Of a DNA stretch of 64,000 nucleotides, positions 1-11,600 are shown one piece after another. Position 1 is the stretch's first letter; the number at the start of each line of letters is the position of its first letter. Position numbers and translations under genes: made by a program. The notes under the pieces are model-generated. The model was not told the origin of the DNA, did not search any database, and was given only the letters and a program-made list of their open reading frames with translations. This DNA comes from Dasypus novemcinctus (taxonomy: Eukaryota > Chordata > Mammalia > Cingulata > Dasypodidae), in the NCBI RefSeq assembly GCF_030445035.2, contig NC_080694.1, forward strand, positions 70,323,147 through 70,387,146, given 5' to 3'.

Positions 1-1569
1 TGATTCACATTTTGTAGAAACTCCCCTGTGTCCACATTGCTCTTCATATTTCCTTAAAGTTCTTTCTCTTCTCTCAGTGCCTTTCACTCCGAGAAAGTTC
101 TCACATAACCTTGCTTCTTCCCTCACAAAACACATGTTCTATATCTTGAAATGAAAAGGACAAAGAGGGAACTATATCACAAGGTATATTTACTTTTGTC
201 AATGCACCTAAGGGAGATAATGCCAGGTACTTTGCAAATAACATGGAAAAATAGTTTCAAAGAATTTTCTGACTTTCCATAAACAGCCCAAATTTCGTAA
301 AATATTCTTATTATTATACTATAATTAACTTATTTGCAATTCCTCAATAGTTTATTATAACTTTAGAAAACAATGTTATTTTACTTCTGCAAAGGAAATG
401 AAATTAATGCATTCCTTTTGGAGGAAATGTGAATGTTTTTGATGGAAAGTAAGGGCAAGGAAGAAAACATTTTTCTTTGGACTTTGGAGGGACCTGGTAC
501 AAGGCAGTCAGACTGTTGGGGTGAGGGAAGCCCCCATGACAGTCAGTGTCCTGTTCATGAACCTACAGGTGAAGAAATTGCAGTTCCTTCAGGGAGATTA
601 TCCATCAATACCTGAAGAGAGATTTTATTAAAGACTAATTAAAATGGGATTTAAGGAAACTGATCATAAAAGAAGATAGAATTTTATGGAGACTGAAGTC
701 ACAGCTGACTCAAGGAGAAAAGTCCATATTGTCTGTTCTAAGGGAGTAAATGCAGAGTCCATGAGAAGAAGGATCTTCTTACCAAGGATCCAGGGAAGCA
801 GGAAAGCAAGCAGAGCCCCAGGGCAACTGGAGAATGCCCACGCCATACCTTTAGTCGTCACAGAAGTAAATGGGTATCAGGTTTTGAGAAAATATTAGGC
901 CCAGATTAGATAAAGAAACTAAACTTATCAACAGATGTGACGATGATAAAATTTCAAATATCTTAATGTGGCTTCATTTCTAACCCTACTTAAGGCTTGG
1001 TGATGCTTCTATGCATAAGAACATGAAGGGTTCATTCAGAAAGAGGACACCTCAGATCCCATTGCATTATAGGATGAGGAAAAGCTATCATTGTTTAAAA
1101 AAGGATTTTTTAAAAATTTCTTTGTAGACTTCGTGATTATAATTGCTTTAACACTGTCTATTTTCCTTAAGTGAAAATCCTTCGGGTGACTTTTTACTAG
1201 AGTTCTTGACACCTGGACAATAGAGTATTTTAAAATGCCACCCTGTAAAACCGACATAGGAAGATGAAAAAAAGTATCAGAATGTAAAAGTTCAGAGGCA
1301 GAAGTTTATAGACTGACCATGAGTATACATGAAAAAAGGAAAATATAATGAGAAATCTACTAAAAATTGAAGACCATCTGAATGCCTTCCCATGGGTAGC
1401 ATTAAAGATTAGTCCATGCTACATGATCTGTAAACGCTCTGTGTTTTGGGTCATTTAACACAATATTCTTGCTCAAAACGTTTTTGCCTTGGAGAGAAAA
1501 ATCAGGGCTGCAAAGTTTTAACACTCCACAGTAATAGATTCCCAGTTCTTATTTTATCATTACTTCTAG
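1..1569 (+). other. 5' flank of the intact OR12D gene
   Basis: No coding sequence is supported here. The stretch at about 90-560 resembles 13,000-13,640 and, inverted, about 51,650-51,900. Shared landmarks are a GGAGATAATRYCA..TTTGCAAATA segment and a following GAAGGAAATGAAA segment. This marks it as the OR-proximal end of the local duplication unit. Any promoter or 5' non-coding exon of the receptor would lie here or further left; I cannot point to a specific TATA box or exon. Short open frames at 433-615 and 686-898 look like chance. Confidence 0.55.
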
Positions 1570-1571
1570 TG
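1541..1571 (+). other. Probable splice acceptor before OR12D start codon
   Basis: A pyrimidine-rich run ends in TTACTTCTAG at 1560-1569, directly followed by TG and the ATG at 1572. Olfactory receptor genes usually have a single coding exon with an acceptor site just upstream of the start codon. The same CTAG-TGATGCT arrangement is kept in the pseudogene at 49,151-50,067 (minus strand), which supports it as an inherited site rather than chance. Confidence 0.55.
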
Positions 1572-2507
1572 ATGCTAAATCAAACCTCAGTCACTGAATT
1601 TTTCCTGCTGGGAGTGACAGACATCCAAGAACTGCAGCCTCTTCTCTTTGTCATTTTCCTCACTATGTACATCAGCAATGTGGCTGGGAATGGGACCATC
1701 CTGAAGCTCATCATCTCTGACCCAAGACTCCATTCTCCTATGTATTTCTTCCTGGGAAACCTTTCATGGCTAGATATCTGCTACTCCACAGTGACACTGC
1801 CAAAGATGCTGGAGAACTTAGTCTCTTCACACAAAGCAATTTCTTTCTTGGGATGTATGAGCCAGCTGCATTTCTTTCACTTCCTGGGCAGTACTGAGGC
1901 CTTGCTGCTGGGCGTGATGGCCTTGGACCGCTTTGTGGCCATCTGCAAACCACTTCATTACACTGTCATCATGAATTATCAGCTCTGCATCCAGATGACC
2001 AGCACAATATGGGTCATTGGTTTCTTCCATGCCCTATTGCACTCCATAATGACCTCTCGCTTGAACTACTGTGGTTCCAAACATATCCATCACTTCTTCT
2101 GTGATGTTAAGCCATTGCTGGAACTGGCCTGTGGAAATGTTGAACTCAACCAATGGCTTCTTAATACTGTCACAGGGACCATTGGCATGGGACCCTTCTT
2201 TCTGACTCTTCTCTCCTATTTTTACATTCTCACCTATCTTTTCTTCAAGACTTATTCTTGCAGTGTACTTCAAAAAGCACTGTCCACCTGTGCCTCTCAC
2301 TTTGTGGTTGTTATTCTTTTCTATGCCCCTGTTCTGTTCACCTATGTTCGTCCAGCTTCAGGCAGCTCCATGGACAAGGATGCAGTCATTGCCATCATGT
2401 ACAGTGTGGTCACTCCTGTACTAAATCCACTGATCTATACCTTGAGGAACAAGGAGGTGAAGGGGGTCTTGAGTAGAGTGATCAAAAGGAAGCTCTCACA
2501 TGAGTGA
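1572..2507 (+). CDS. OR12D2: Olfactory receptor, subfamily 12D (intact)
   Basis: A 311-residue class A GPCR, the usual length for an olfactory receptor. It would act in the plasma membrane of olfactory sensory neuron cilia, coupling odorants to the olfactory G protein. Visible motifs are the N-terminal glycosylation site NQT (residues 3-5), PMYFFLGNLS (57-66), the conserved Cys95 before TM3, MALDRFVAIC (116-125), the ECL2 cysteines 167, 177 and 187, KALSTCASH (235-243) and NPLIYTLRNKEV (285-296). There are no internal stops or frameshifts. The frame stays open upstream to 1446, but I chose the ATG at 1572 because MLNQTSVTEF matches the family N-terminus and a splice acceptor ends three bases before it. 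The sequence is closest to what I know of OR12D2; with local paralogues present, the exact orthologue is uncertain. It is the only intact receptor in the window. Confidence 0.93.
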   Translation: MLNQTSVTEFFLLGVTDIQELQPLLFVIFLTMYISNVAGNGTILKLIISDPRLHSPMYFFLGNLSWLDICYSTVTLPKMLENLVSSHKAISFLGCMSQLHFFHFLGSTEALLLGVMALDRFVAICKPLHYTVIMNYQLCIQMTSTIWVIGFFHALLHSIMTSRLNYCGSKHIHHFFCDVKPLLELACGNVELNQWLLNTVTGTIGMGPFFLTLLSYFYILTYLFFKTYSCSVLQKALSTCASHFVVVILFYAPVLFTYVRPASGSSMDKDAVIAIMYSVVTPVLNPLIYTLRNKEVKGVLSRVIKRKLSHE

Positions 2508-3590
2508 ACATGGAGAACTCTTCTGAGACATAAATAAGCAGTCATGAGGTAGTTGAGATGTCAATGTATACTGACTCTCAAATTGATGACAATGTATAGT
2601 CAAGACAGAATTGGATACAGAAAAGATAAATGGGAACATCTTGCATTTCTAAGTGTTATAAGGGAATGGTGAACAGCTTGGACACTAGACATGGAACCAT
2701 AATGTTAAACTGGCTTTTGTTGTATCAGTGGATATAATTGTTTGTTAAATAATCTAATGTGTTCTTCTATGAAACCAGAGGCACAAATATACCTATGTGG
2801 TTAGTATTTAGGATTCTTTATCTGCCTTATCCCTTTTGGTTAACATATTTTAAAATGAGCATTAAAATTACTATAGCCATTGTTATACTTAATATGTTTT
2901 GTAAAATTTAACTTAGGGTAACGATAACCCAATTGAAAAAGCAAAGGATAATTCACATATTAATTAAGGTGAATTTTTTAGAGACATGTCATGATTATTC
3001 TTCTCCATACATGAAGATAAATACATAATTAATGCCAATGACAATACAAATTAAAAGAAATAAAGTAATTAATATTTCACCAGAGATATCTAGAAACTCT
3101 ATCTCCAGACAAAGAAATCACCTGAATAAACAGTTGGGATTATTGTGAAATATTAAAAGTATAGGTAGACTGAAAAAACATTCTTTTCTATATCCTTAGG
3201 GTAATATTTTCTCTCTCAGTCTTTGGTCAATGAAAATAATTTTCTACTGTTTGGTTTTGTTTCCATATTTCTATCCCTTTTGACAGACTGTGTTATAATA
3301 CAATGGAAAACAGGTGAAAGATGAAATCTTCAAAACTGTTTTATTTTCCTTTCCTGACATAAAACTAATACTACCTGAAAGCTATGAAGTCATGGTTGCT
3401 GAGGTATTTCTAGAGTTAAGAGCCAAATGATGTTATGTCCCACACTTCTAAGATATATAAGTGGCTGCTGGCCCTGGAAGGATGAAGGAGGCCAGAATTT
3501 ATATCTATTTATAGACAGGCACTCAGGCAAGAGTAAGAAAAGGAATTTTCAGCTGGTGAACTAACTCTACAAAGTTTCTTCAATGATTTT
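2508..3590 (+). other. 3' flank of OR12D, shared with both pseudogenes
   Basis: The sequence just after the stop (GAACATGGAGAAC, then GACACATAAATAAGCAG-like) is recognisable, inverted, below the pseudogene stop at 45,989. The duplication therefore includes 3' flank. Further on it is AT-rich with no gene or repeat I can name. Confidence 0.5.
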
Positions 3591-4400
3591 TGCTGATGCA
3601 AATTTTACACTGTGGAAGGGGGAATACCCAGCTATTTCAAAGACTATTGGACACGTGGTTTGGTTGACAATGATGCTCCAAAAACCCAAACATCAATATC
3701 TCTCCTGTTAGAGTGAGGCATATAAAGGTCATATAATAAATGGAGTCATGGATAATCTGGCACTCTTGGTACAGCAGACAGAGCCAATAATAATTTCCCC
3801 AGCTACTTGTGTAATTGGGACTGACATACTATCAGTTAAGGAAAAACACAACATCAGGTCCTAGGTGGTGCAAAATGAGCTTTTACACTGACAAGAGCCA
3901 TGGGGAAGCCTTTGAAATCTCCCAAATACTGAAAATTAATTTAAAAAAAAACACTGTCATACTCTAGGAGAAATTGCCATGATTAGTGCCACCCCTCAAT
4001 AGCTAAAGACTGGTGGTCACCTGCAGAAATCAGGTGACCTTGGATAATAACTGCAGAATATCCAAAGCTCAACTGAAGACTACTCCTGATCACAGCTGCA
4101 ATCCTGGTCATGGCATCATGGCCAGAAAAGAATAACAAGACTCCAAATAAAATGGTAAATGGCCACTGATTTGATAAATTCATACCTGTCTCAGCAGCAG
4201 TCAAAGAGGGGGTGGATCAAGAGACTTAAGACAAGGTTACAAGTGTCTTATGATCTACCCTTAGAAGTCCTAGAACATCACTTATGCTTCTTTCCATTGG
4301 TCAAAAAATGTCACAATTCCACTTACATTCAAGAAAAAGGATACCCCAGAGCATTAAAAATGGGTGGCCTGGCTTATTGAATATCTATCTTATGAGATTA
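3591..4400 (+). pseudogene. Degenerate retroviral pol-like remnant
   Basis: Conceptual translation in several broken frames gives pieces that read like a retroviral protease end: a stretch finishing VIGTDILS near 3,810-3,835. A polymerase-like region with many stops follows, and an open piece runs 4159-4380. No LTRs or primer-binding site are visible around it. It looks like a very old endogenous retrovirus fragment; class cannot be assigned. An unrelated AT-rich origin is possible. Confidence 0.35.
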
Positions 4401-6170
4401 GCTACCACGTGGACTTGTCATAATGATACTTCAACTGAAAACTTGTGTTTTTTTTTCATTGTATTTAAAAACATACATCATGCATTCTAAGTAACTTAAA
4501 CATATTAACTCATTTATGACATTTTAAAATCCATTAACTTTTTTATATATGTGTAAATAGGCAAATATTGATGCTGAGTAATGTGGTCAATTTTGCAGTC
4601 TCAAGGTTTCTAAAAATGTAGAAATTTTGAGACTGTAATTGACAATGATGGACTACAAACCTACACAACGTGGATGAAGAGTTCTCCTTAAACAACACAT
4701 TAGCTTTCCCTCAGTTCTGAAAAGTTTTCAACATTTATCTACTTGACTATAATCTCACCCTCACTGTCCATGTTTCCTTCTTCTAGATCTAAATCCTATT
4801 AGATGTGGTGGGAAAATCTCAAAGTATTCCCCGTGCCCCTTAACATTTCTTTCTTATGCTCAATCAGTTGATTATCAAGAACCACATTTTGATTTTTTTA
4901 CCTCATAGCTAATTTTCACTTTTGTATTATTCTCCTTAGCTTGATTCAATCAGCAATTTGACTTATTCATCAAGTTTTTGATTTCAACAACTTTAATGTC
5001 TTTTTTCTTTCTTATGATTTCTAAATCTTCATTTTATCACTTTAATAATTTTAACCAGTATATTTCCTTACAGATTCTTTTATATAAAATACTAATGATT
5101 CTAGTCTATTGTTATATATGATCATATAGAATCATGCCAGATTTTTTTTCCTGACATGCTTGCAACATTTATTGTGTACTAAGCTTTAAAAGGGATTAAT
5201 TTTTGTGGAAATCAGTTGCAGACTGAATTGTCAAAATATCCCCTATTATTATGTTATTTTTGGCTTTTTTTGACCATAGGTCAATGGAGTAAAACATGAT
5301 TATATCAACAGCTATATGGAAAAAATTTGATGAAAATCAATGTTTATGTAAGAATTATATGAGGTAATTCATGAAAAGGATTCAGAACAATTTCCACTTA
5401 AGAAATGACATTATGAGGAATTCTGCAGACTTACTTCATAACCAAAAAAGCATAACTGAGGAAAATTTTGTCAAAAGAAAACATAATAGTCTCTAGAAAT
5501 GTTCTTAAAGACATACAGCAAATGAAGAAATAGTCATTCATGAACATCTACCGATATGTGGTAAGAACAACCAAATTCCGTACCCACTCCTTTCCATTTC
5601 CATCTTCATCCTCCATCTCTTCCTGTCTCAAATTGATGGAAGCTCAACTGCATATGAGTGTGACTAAAAGACAGGCTCCCTCTCCCCTCAGCTCCCAATA
5701 CAGGTTCTCTTAATCCACCCAGGATGAGTTCGCCATAAACACACATCATCAGCTCCATCTCCACATTAAAGAGGTTAAATTCCTGGTGAGTGTGGCTTAC
5801 AAGGTTGAGAAAACACAGGAAGAGAACTAAGAATATCCTCACTCCAAAAGATTTATATTGTAGCAGTTCCAGGCAGAGAGAGAAGACAAGAGGTTACTGT
5901 CCCCCAGAGGTCCTAGAGTAGTGGTCAGAGTTGCCCCAGGGAGAGAGTGCCCATAAGAAAAGAGAGCTCTGAAGCTTTCCTCAAAGATCCAACTTCAATT
6001 GAAGAAGAGTGTGGAAGATCAAAGCCTAAGGGAGCTCTTGAAAACATAGGTACTCTTCATGAAGAGAAATAAGCTATGCCATAGGACAGCTATTTCATCA
6101 GAGAGAACTAAGAAATTATAGATATAAGAGGAAATTCTCAAGGTCAAAATATCCTCAAACACTGGCCTCA
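4401..6170. other. No recognisable gene; AT-rich intergenic DNA
   Basis: I see no gene. On the minus strand, 5606-5842 could encode 78 residues beginning with a hydrophobic signal-like stretch, but nothing else supports it. From about 5,860 the purine-rich sequence may already be the 5' part of the old LINE-1 that follows. Confidence 0.4.
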
Positions 6171-7260
6171 AATACTACCCATGACTGAATTCAATTGGAC
6201 AACATGCTGAGCAATTTATGACCCAACACATTGAAAAAATCATAGACCAATCAGCCAGTTACTAGTGGAAATTAATAGGAGAGTAGTACACTTAATGAGC
6301 TAGACACCTGAACAGAAAGATCAGGGAAAGAGAGAGTCAAAGTGAGTCATGCCAAAATCATGAAGCAAGGGAGACTGAGGGCATGCCCAAGCCTGTACCC
6401 TCAAAGAAGGGAAACTAACGGCTTGAAATCTAGGGCAAACTAGACTTCTCTAAAATAGCTTTGTCAATTAAAAAAACTAATAAATAAGAAAGCAACATTA
6501 GCAAGCACTGGAGAGAGAGAGAGAAGTCATAAGTATATCCTGAATTGTTATAACACACAACCTAAAAATTCCAATTGTCAACCAAAACTTGCTAGACAGG
6601 TAAAGAAGCAGGAACATATGGCCCAAGCATAGAAAACAAAATAAACAATAGAAATTGCATAAGAAGGGGAATAGATGTCACTTTTTCATTGAGAAAGCTT
6701 CAAAACACCCATCAAAATATGTTCAAAGAACTAAAAGAAACCTTTTCCAAAACAGCAAAAGAAGATAAAAATACTACCTTATCTAATAAAGAATACCATT
6801 TAAGAGATAAATATTATTAAAAAGAAAAAAATGAGTATGCTGAATTTGAAAGGTGTAATGACTCGAATGAAATTTTCACTAGAGGAATTCAATAGCAGAT
6901 TTGAACAGGCAAAAGAAACAATCAGCAAATTTGAACAGGCAAAAGAAACAATCAGCAAAAAAGAAACAATCAGCAGGTCAATTAAGATTATACAGTCCAA
7001 GGAACAGAAAGTGAAAAGAATGAAGAAGAAAGGACAGAGCATTAGATCTGTGGAACATCATCAAACATACCAACATACACATAATGGGAGTCCCAGAAGG
7101 AGAGAACCAAAAAGGAGCTGAAAGAATACTTTTTAAAATAATGGCTGAAAACTTCCTACATTTAATGGAAAAACAGTAAGTCTTCTGAGAGGTCCAAGAG
7201 TTCTCAAATGGTATAAATGGAAATTCCAAATAATCCTCATTGAAAAGATGACAGTAAGCA
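6171..7260 (+). mobile_element. Old LINE-1 fragment (5' UTR/ORF1 region)
   Basis: The composition and order resemble the 5' part of an ancient mammalian L1: a CAACCAAAACTTGCTAGACA..AAGAAGCAGGAACATATGGCCCA segment at about 6,570-6,625, then an A-rich ORF1 coiled-coil-like stretch (6831-7121, Lys/Glu-rich) with frame breaks. It ends near AAATAATCCTCATTG, with no ORF2 beyond it. Not capable of moving. Confidence 0.6.
6899..6975 (+). repeat. 30-bp tandem duplication in old L1 ORF1
   Basis: A 30-bp unit containing TTGAACAGGCAAAAGAAACA starts at 6901 and again at 6931. A third, partial copy (AAGAAACAATCAGCA) begins at 6961. It keeps frame within the Lys/Glu-rich ORF1-like coiled coil, where it would add about three heptads. 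Confidence 0.85.
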
Positions 7261-7269
7261 AAGAAGAAA

Positions 7270-8330
7270 ATAGAGCAAAGTTGCTAAGGCTAGAGCATGG
7301 CTGTTGTGGTTGAGAACAGTGAGGTTGGTGGAACTATTTCAGAGTGAAGGAGAGGCTAATCAGAGGACAGGAGGTTTACAGGTAATGGTAGTCCAGATTG
7401 CATTTCACTTTAGAAGCTGTTGAAAGATATTTAGATTTTGGGTGGAGCCATTGCTGACTTTTCAGGAAAATGGCATAACCTGATATATACTTTTAAAGGA
7501 TTACTCTAGCTATCATAGTGGCAACAGTCTATAAAAGGGAAGGGTTAGTTCAATTAGGAAACGACTGCAATCACTCAGGTGAGAGGTGATGGCTCACACC
7601 AGGGGAGGTAGCCATCATCACTTGTTGTATTCGGGATATTTAGGTGATGAATAAGAATCATTTCCTGGTGACACCAATGGGAAGTGTGAGAGAAATACCC
7701 ATGCTTTTGAGTGAGGGATGCAACTGCAAACACAGACTTGAAGAAGGGTGGCAGGTTTTGATGCTGCCATTACCCCAAATTTAGTGGCTTAAAACAATGC
7801 AAATTTACTATCTTACAGTTCTGACATCCAAAATTAATCTCCAGGGGCTAAAATCAAAGTGTTGGAGGCTGCTGTCCTTTCTGAATGCTCTAGAAGTGTA
7901 TAAGTTTCCTGCGCATTTGGCTTATTATCCAGGTTTGCTCATTGTGGTTGTAAAACCAGGCCCTCACTTTCTCACTGCCAGTGGACTGAAGGCCTTACGT
8001 TTCTAGAAGGAATCCTGTGCTAGAGTCCCCTGTCCTCATGCCCAAAGCCACAAACAGCAGGCTGAGTCCTTGTCACATTCCCTCTATCTGACTGCACTGT
8101 GACAAGTTCTGCACTTCTGAGGACTGTTTGGACTACCCATAATTTTGGGAAAATCTGCCATTTCAAGATGCATGCCTTAATCACAACTGCAAACACATTT
8201 TTTCAATGTAAGATGACATATTTGCAGTTTCTGGGGATCAGGCTATCCTCATCCCTGGAGGACCATTATTTTTGCTACCAAAGGAAGGCTCTTCATGGAG
8301 CAGCTCTCTCAGGGGAATGCTAAGAGTTAA
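7270..8330 (+). repeat. Two old mammalian interspersed repeats
   Basis: 7,275-7,700 has the look of a common old repeat (GCAATCACTCAGGTGAGAGG and GTGATGGCTCAC). 7,755-8,310 resembles another: ATTTAGTGGCTTAAAACAAT, then ATCTTACAGTTCTG, and a matching end near TTCTGGGGATCAGGCTA and CATTATTTTTGCTACCA. I recognise the patterns as high-copy mammalian repeats but will not assign family names from memory. The open frames at 7797-8006 and 8099-8323 fall inside the second and are not genes. Confidence 0.5.
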
Positions 8331-8518
8331 TTCTTAGGTTAAATTATTTATACAAGTAGAGAAAGCAACTGGCACAAAAGTGTCTGAACTGAGGAGGAAG
8401 GTCTGAACTGGGAGGCAGAATCTTTGGAGGAAATGCAGGCAAGGGACTGAGTGGAAAGCATCATGTACAATAAGTTAAAGAAATCATCAAGAGTTACATT
8501 TTGATTTTAAACATTCAC

Positions 8519-8622
8519 GTCTGTTTGTTTGATTTTAGGTAGTCCTGGGAAAGAATCTGGGACCTTATACATGGGAATCAAGGGCTCAACCACTGAGCGA
8601 CATCTGCTCCCCTCACTCTAAG
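8519..8622 (-). mobile_element. Truncated tRNA-derived SINE head
   Basis: On the minus strand this reads GGGGAGCAGATGTCGCTCAG, then a TGGTTGAG A-box-like stretch, and a GGTCCCAGATTC B-box-like stretch. This is the tRNA-like head of the same SINE type seen complete at 55.6 and 59.5 kb, with no body or tail. Confidence 0.65.
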
Positions 8623-8639
8623 TTTTAAGGTCCATATTT

Positions 8640-11600
8640 CCCTGGTTTACTTAAAAATTCATTTGCTTCATCTTTAATCTTTTTTCCTATTGATTATATT
8701 ACTGAAAATATATAGCAAATAATCCAATTACGTGGATTTGGATAGTCAAAAGTTTCATTTTAGGCATTTCATTTTATGAGCATATAGTTGGGTCACATTA
8801 TATTAAATTAACTTCTATTTAAGCACTTTTCATATATTTATAAGCCATTTGAATATTCTCTTTTGAAACATGATTAGTCAAGCATTTTGTTCATTTTTCT
8901 AATAGGCTGCTCCTTTAATGCATTTGCATGCTATGAATATAGTTATACATTTTCTGTCATACTGATAGGTAAATGACAAATATATTCTTCCACTCCTAGG
9001 TTGACTTTTTATTATCTTGATAGTGCTTTAAAATATGGAAATTCATGTGGATTTCTTTATTTTTTAAAATCCTGAAACATATCCAAATGAGGTTATTAAA
9101 ATTTTAAGAATTAAAGATGAACAAACCTTTTCAAGAAATTAAGTGACATAATTACATGTGGCATTTCATGTCACTAATTAGTTACTACTTCAAATATAAA
9201 CATATTGAATATATAAAATTTTCTGACTGTATTATAAGAGTCAGAAAAAAATCATTGAATTTACTTTAGTTTAGCAAATGTTTATAAATTTTTAATTTCC
9301 ATGAACAGTATCATCCATGTCAAAAGAAATTGTTTACTTGTGGACTCCACAAGAGATCTAATGGCTATAAATTCTGGATTAAAATTGTTGGTAAGTTTGT
9401 TGCTATGTAAAGTCTTGAAGCAGACAGAAAACCATTAAATAGAAACACTAATAAAAAGTAAAAAATGAAAAATCCCCAGAAAACACATTATTCAGAAAGT
9501 ATCAAATTGAATTAATGAATGATTTATGATTCTAATTATACAATCAAGGATCAGTTTTTATTTAAGCTTAGTTAAATGATAGTAGGCTAATTATTAAATA
9601 AGTTATTTCATTGTACTGGTTGCTAAGTATTCTTCATGACATATCTGGATGTGTACCAACAGAAAGATTTGCTTCAACCATTTGCTCCAGAGATATAACC
9701 ACCCTGATATCAATTTTTATGCTAAATCTTGTTTTGAGAGTTCAAAAGTTCTCCATTGCTGTATAGGCAAATTCAAGCATCCTGAAGGGAAGGGCTACAA
9801 CTACAAGGTTTTTTCTTTTAAATCACAGTTTAGGGTGCAATAGAACTTCTTTATTATTTCCCTCTGTCTGCACAAAGACTTCTTTCATCCCTTTCCTTTA
9901 TTTTCAGGCATTCTAACTTTATTCTAGGGTCCCAATTTTAACCCACTCCCTTGTGTTAAATCATTCCCTTGAGGGGAGGAATTATATTTAACAATGAACC
10001 TCCTAGGGAAATGACCTGTCAAACCCCCTCATGGCATTTTTACAGAAGATGAATAAATTTCAGACTGACCTACAAGATATTAAGGCTACAAAGAAAGTCA
10101 TGTTGATTAAAACATACTTTGTTACTGGCACAGAAACAGAAGAGTCACTGGAACAAAATGGAAAGTAAAGGAATAGATAGTGTATTTAAGAGGAGTAGGA
10201 ATATTTAAGAATGGCATCACACATCTGTGAGAAAGAAAAGCTAGTCTGTCTGACTCTGCACAAAGTACAGCCAATTCTGGATGATTATCTCCCAGCATAA
10301 GTAAGTGAAATTCTAAAGGAACTAGAGAGATAAATAGCAAATCTAAAACTCAATAGCTAAAAAGCAGGGCCAGCTACATAATTGGTGGGAATTGTTGCAA
10401 AATAAAAGGGAATTATTTTTTCAAGTATTAAGAAATATATTAAGATGGTGACAGCAGTATATTAAATCAGGAACTTGGGTCCATCTGAGCACAGGGCCTT
10501 GTTTGGGTTTTACGTCCATGAAGCTAGCATTGCTATTACAAGAAAATTTAAGACATTATCATTATTACTAAAGGAGGGTAATTAATTCATAAACAAGACC
10601 CAAGAATGACCAAACATAAGGAGGAAATTTGCTGGTCATAACCTTATTGAAATAGCAGACTATTAGGCTACAAATGAAACTGTTGAAAAGAATTAACATG
10701 GTGATATTTCAAAAAGGATGGAGCCAAATGGCAGTTGTCTCTAGAACTAGAGAGCCTCAGACCAAATCTTAGTTCCAATATTAATCTCAAGAAACAGACA
10801 TTTACTTAACTCCCCGTACCCTCAGTTTTCTTATGTTAAAGTGGTAATAGTGTCAGTAGCTTGTGAACTAATATGCATCAACAAAGAACAATAACTTACA
10901 CTTACAAAGCAAACATTAAATATTATTTGCTTTTGTAATATTTGCAACATATAACAAAATGGCAATATTAATATGATGAATATAAACTGAACTCTCATTC
11001 AAAACAATACGTATAGAAACAATACAAAGAGGGAAAAAGAGCACTGTATTTATAACCCTTACTAGAAAGTTTGGCTAGATGGCAAGATCACATGGCAATA
11101 ATTCTTGGATGAAAAAAATATTATTTTCTTACCTAAAGGTACAGCAAGATACTGGGATAGATCCTGGTTATTGCCCCATGGAGAAATGTGATCTTTTACA
11201 TCACAAAATTAGAAGAAATATATTAGTGTTAGTACTGTAGTACCATAGTAGAGTCAGATTTAGCAGGGGCAAAATTAATTCTACTTCTCTTGATTGTTAT
11301 TGAGCAATAAGCTCAGTGCCTGATGGACACAGAAGCTAATATTATGACAACAGGATATTGAAAAAAGAAAGAATTTTATTCTAAGTTTGATAAGCAAGGA
11401 GACAGAAGGCAAGCTGAAATCCAGCTCCTCAATCCGAGAATTTAGGAGAGGTTTATGGATTTGAAACAAAGAGAGGTGGGGCCAGTGTTTGGGACTTGGG
11501 ATGACATGTTTTAATAGATTGTTCATAGTATTATCTGGATGTGGTGGTAATATGCTTCTGCACCAGATCTTCCTTGTTGAAGGACCTATCACTTATTGTA

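Noticed and set aside
2034-2300. Minus-strand frames within the OR12D gene
   Set aside because: Shadow frames of the intact receptor.
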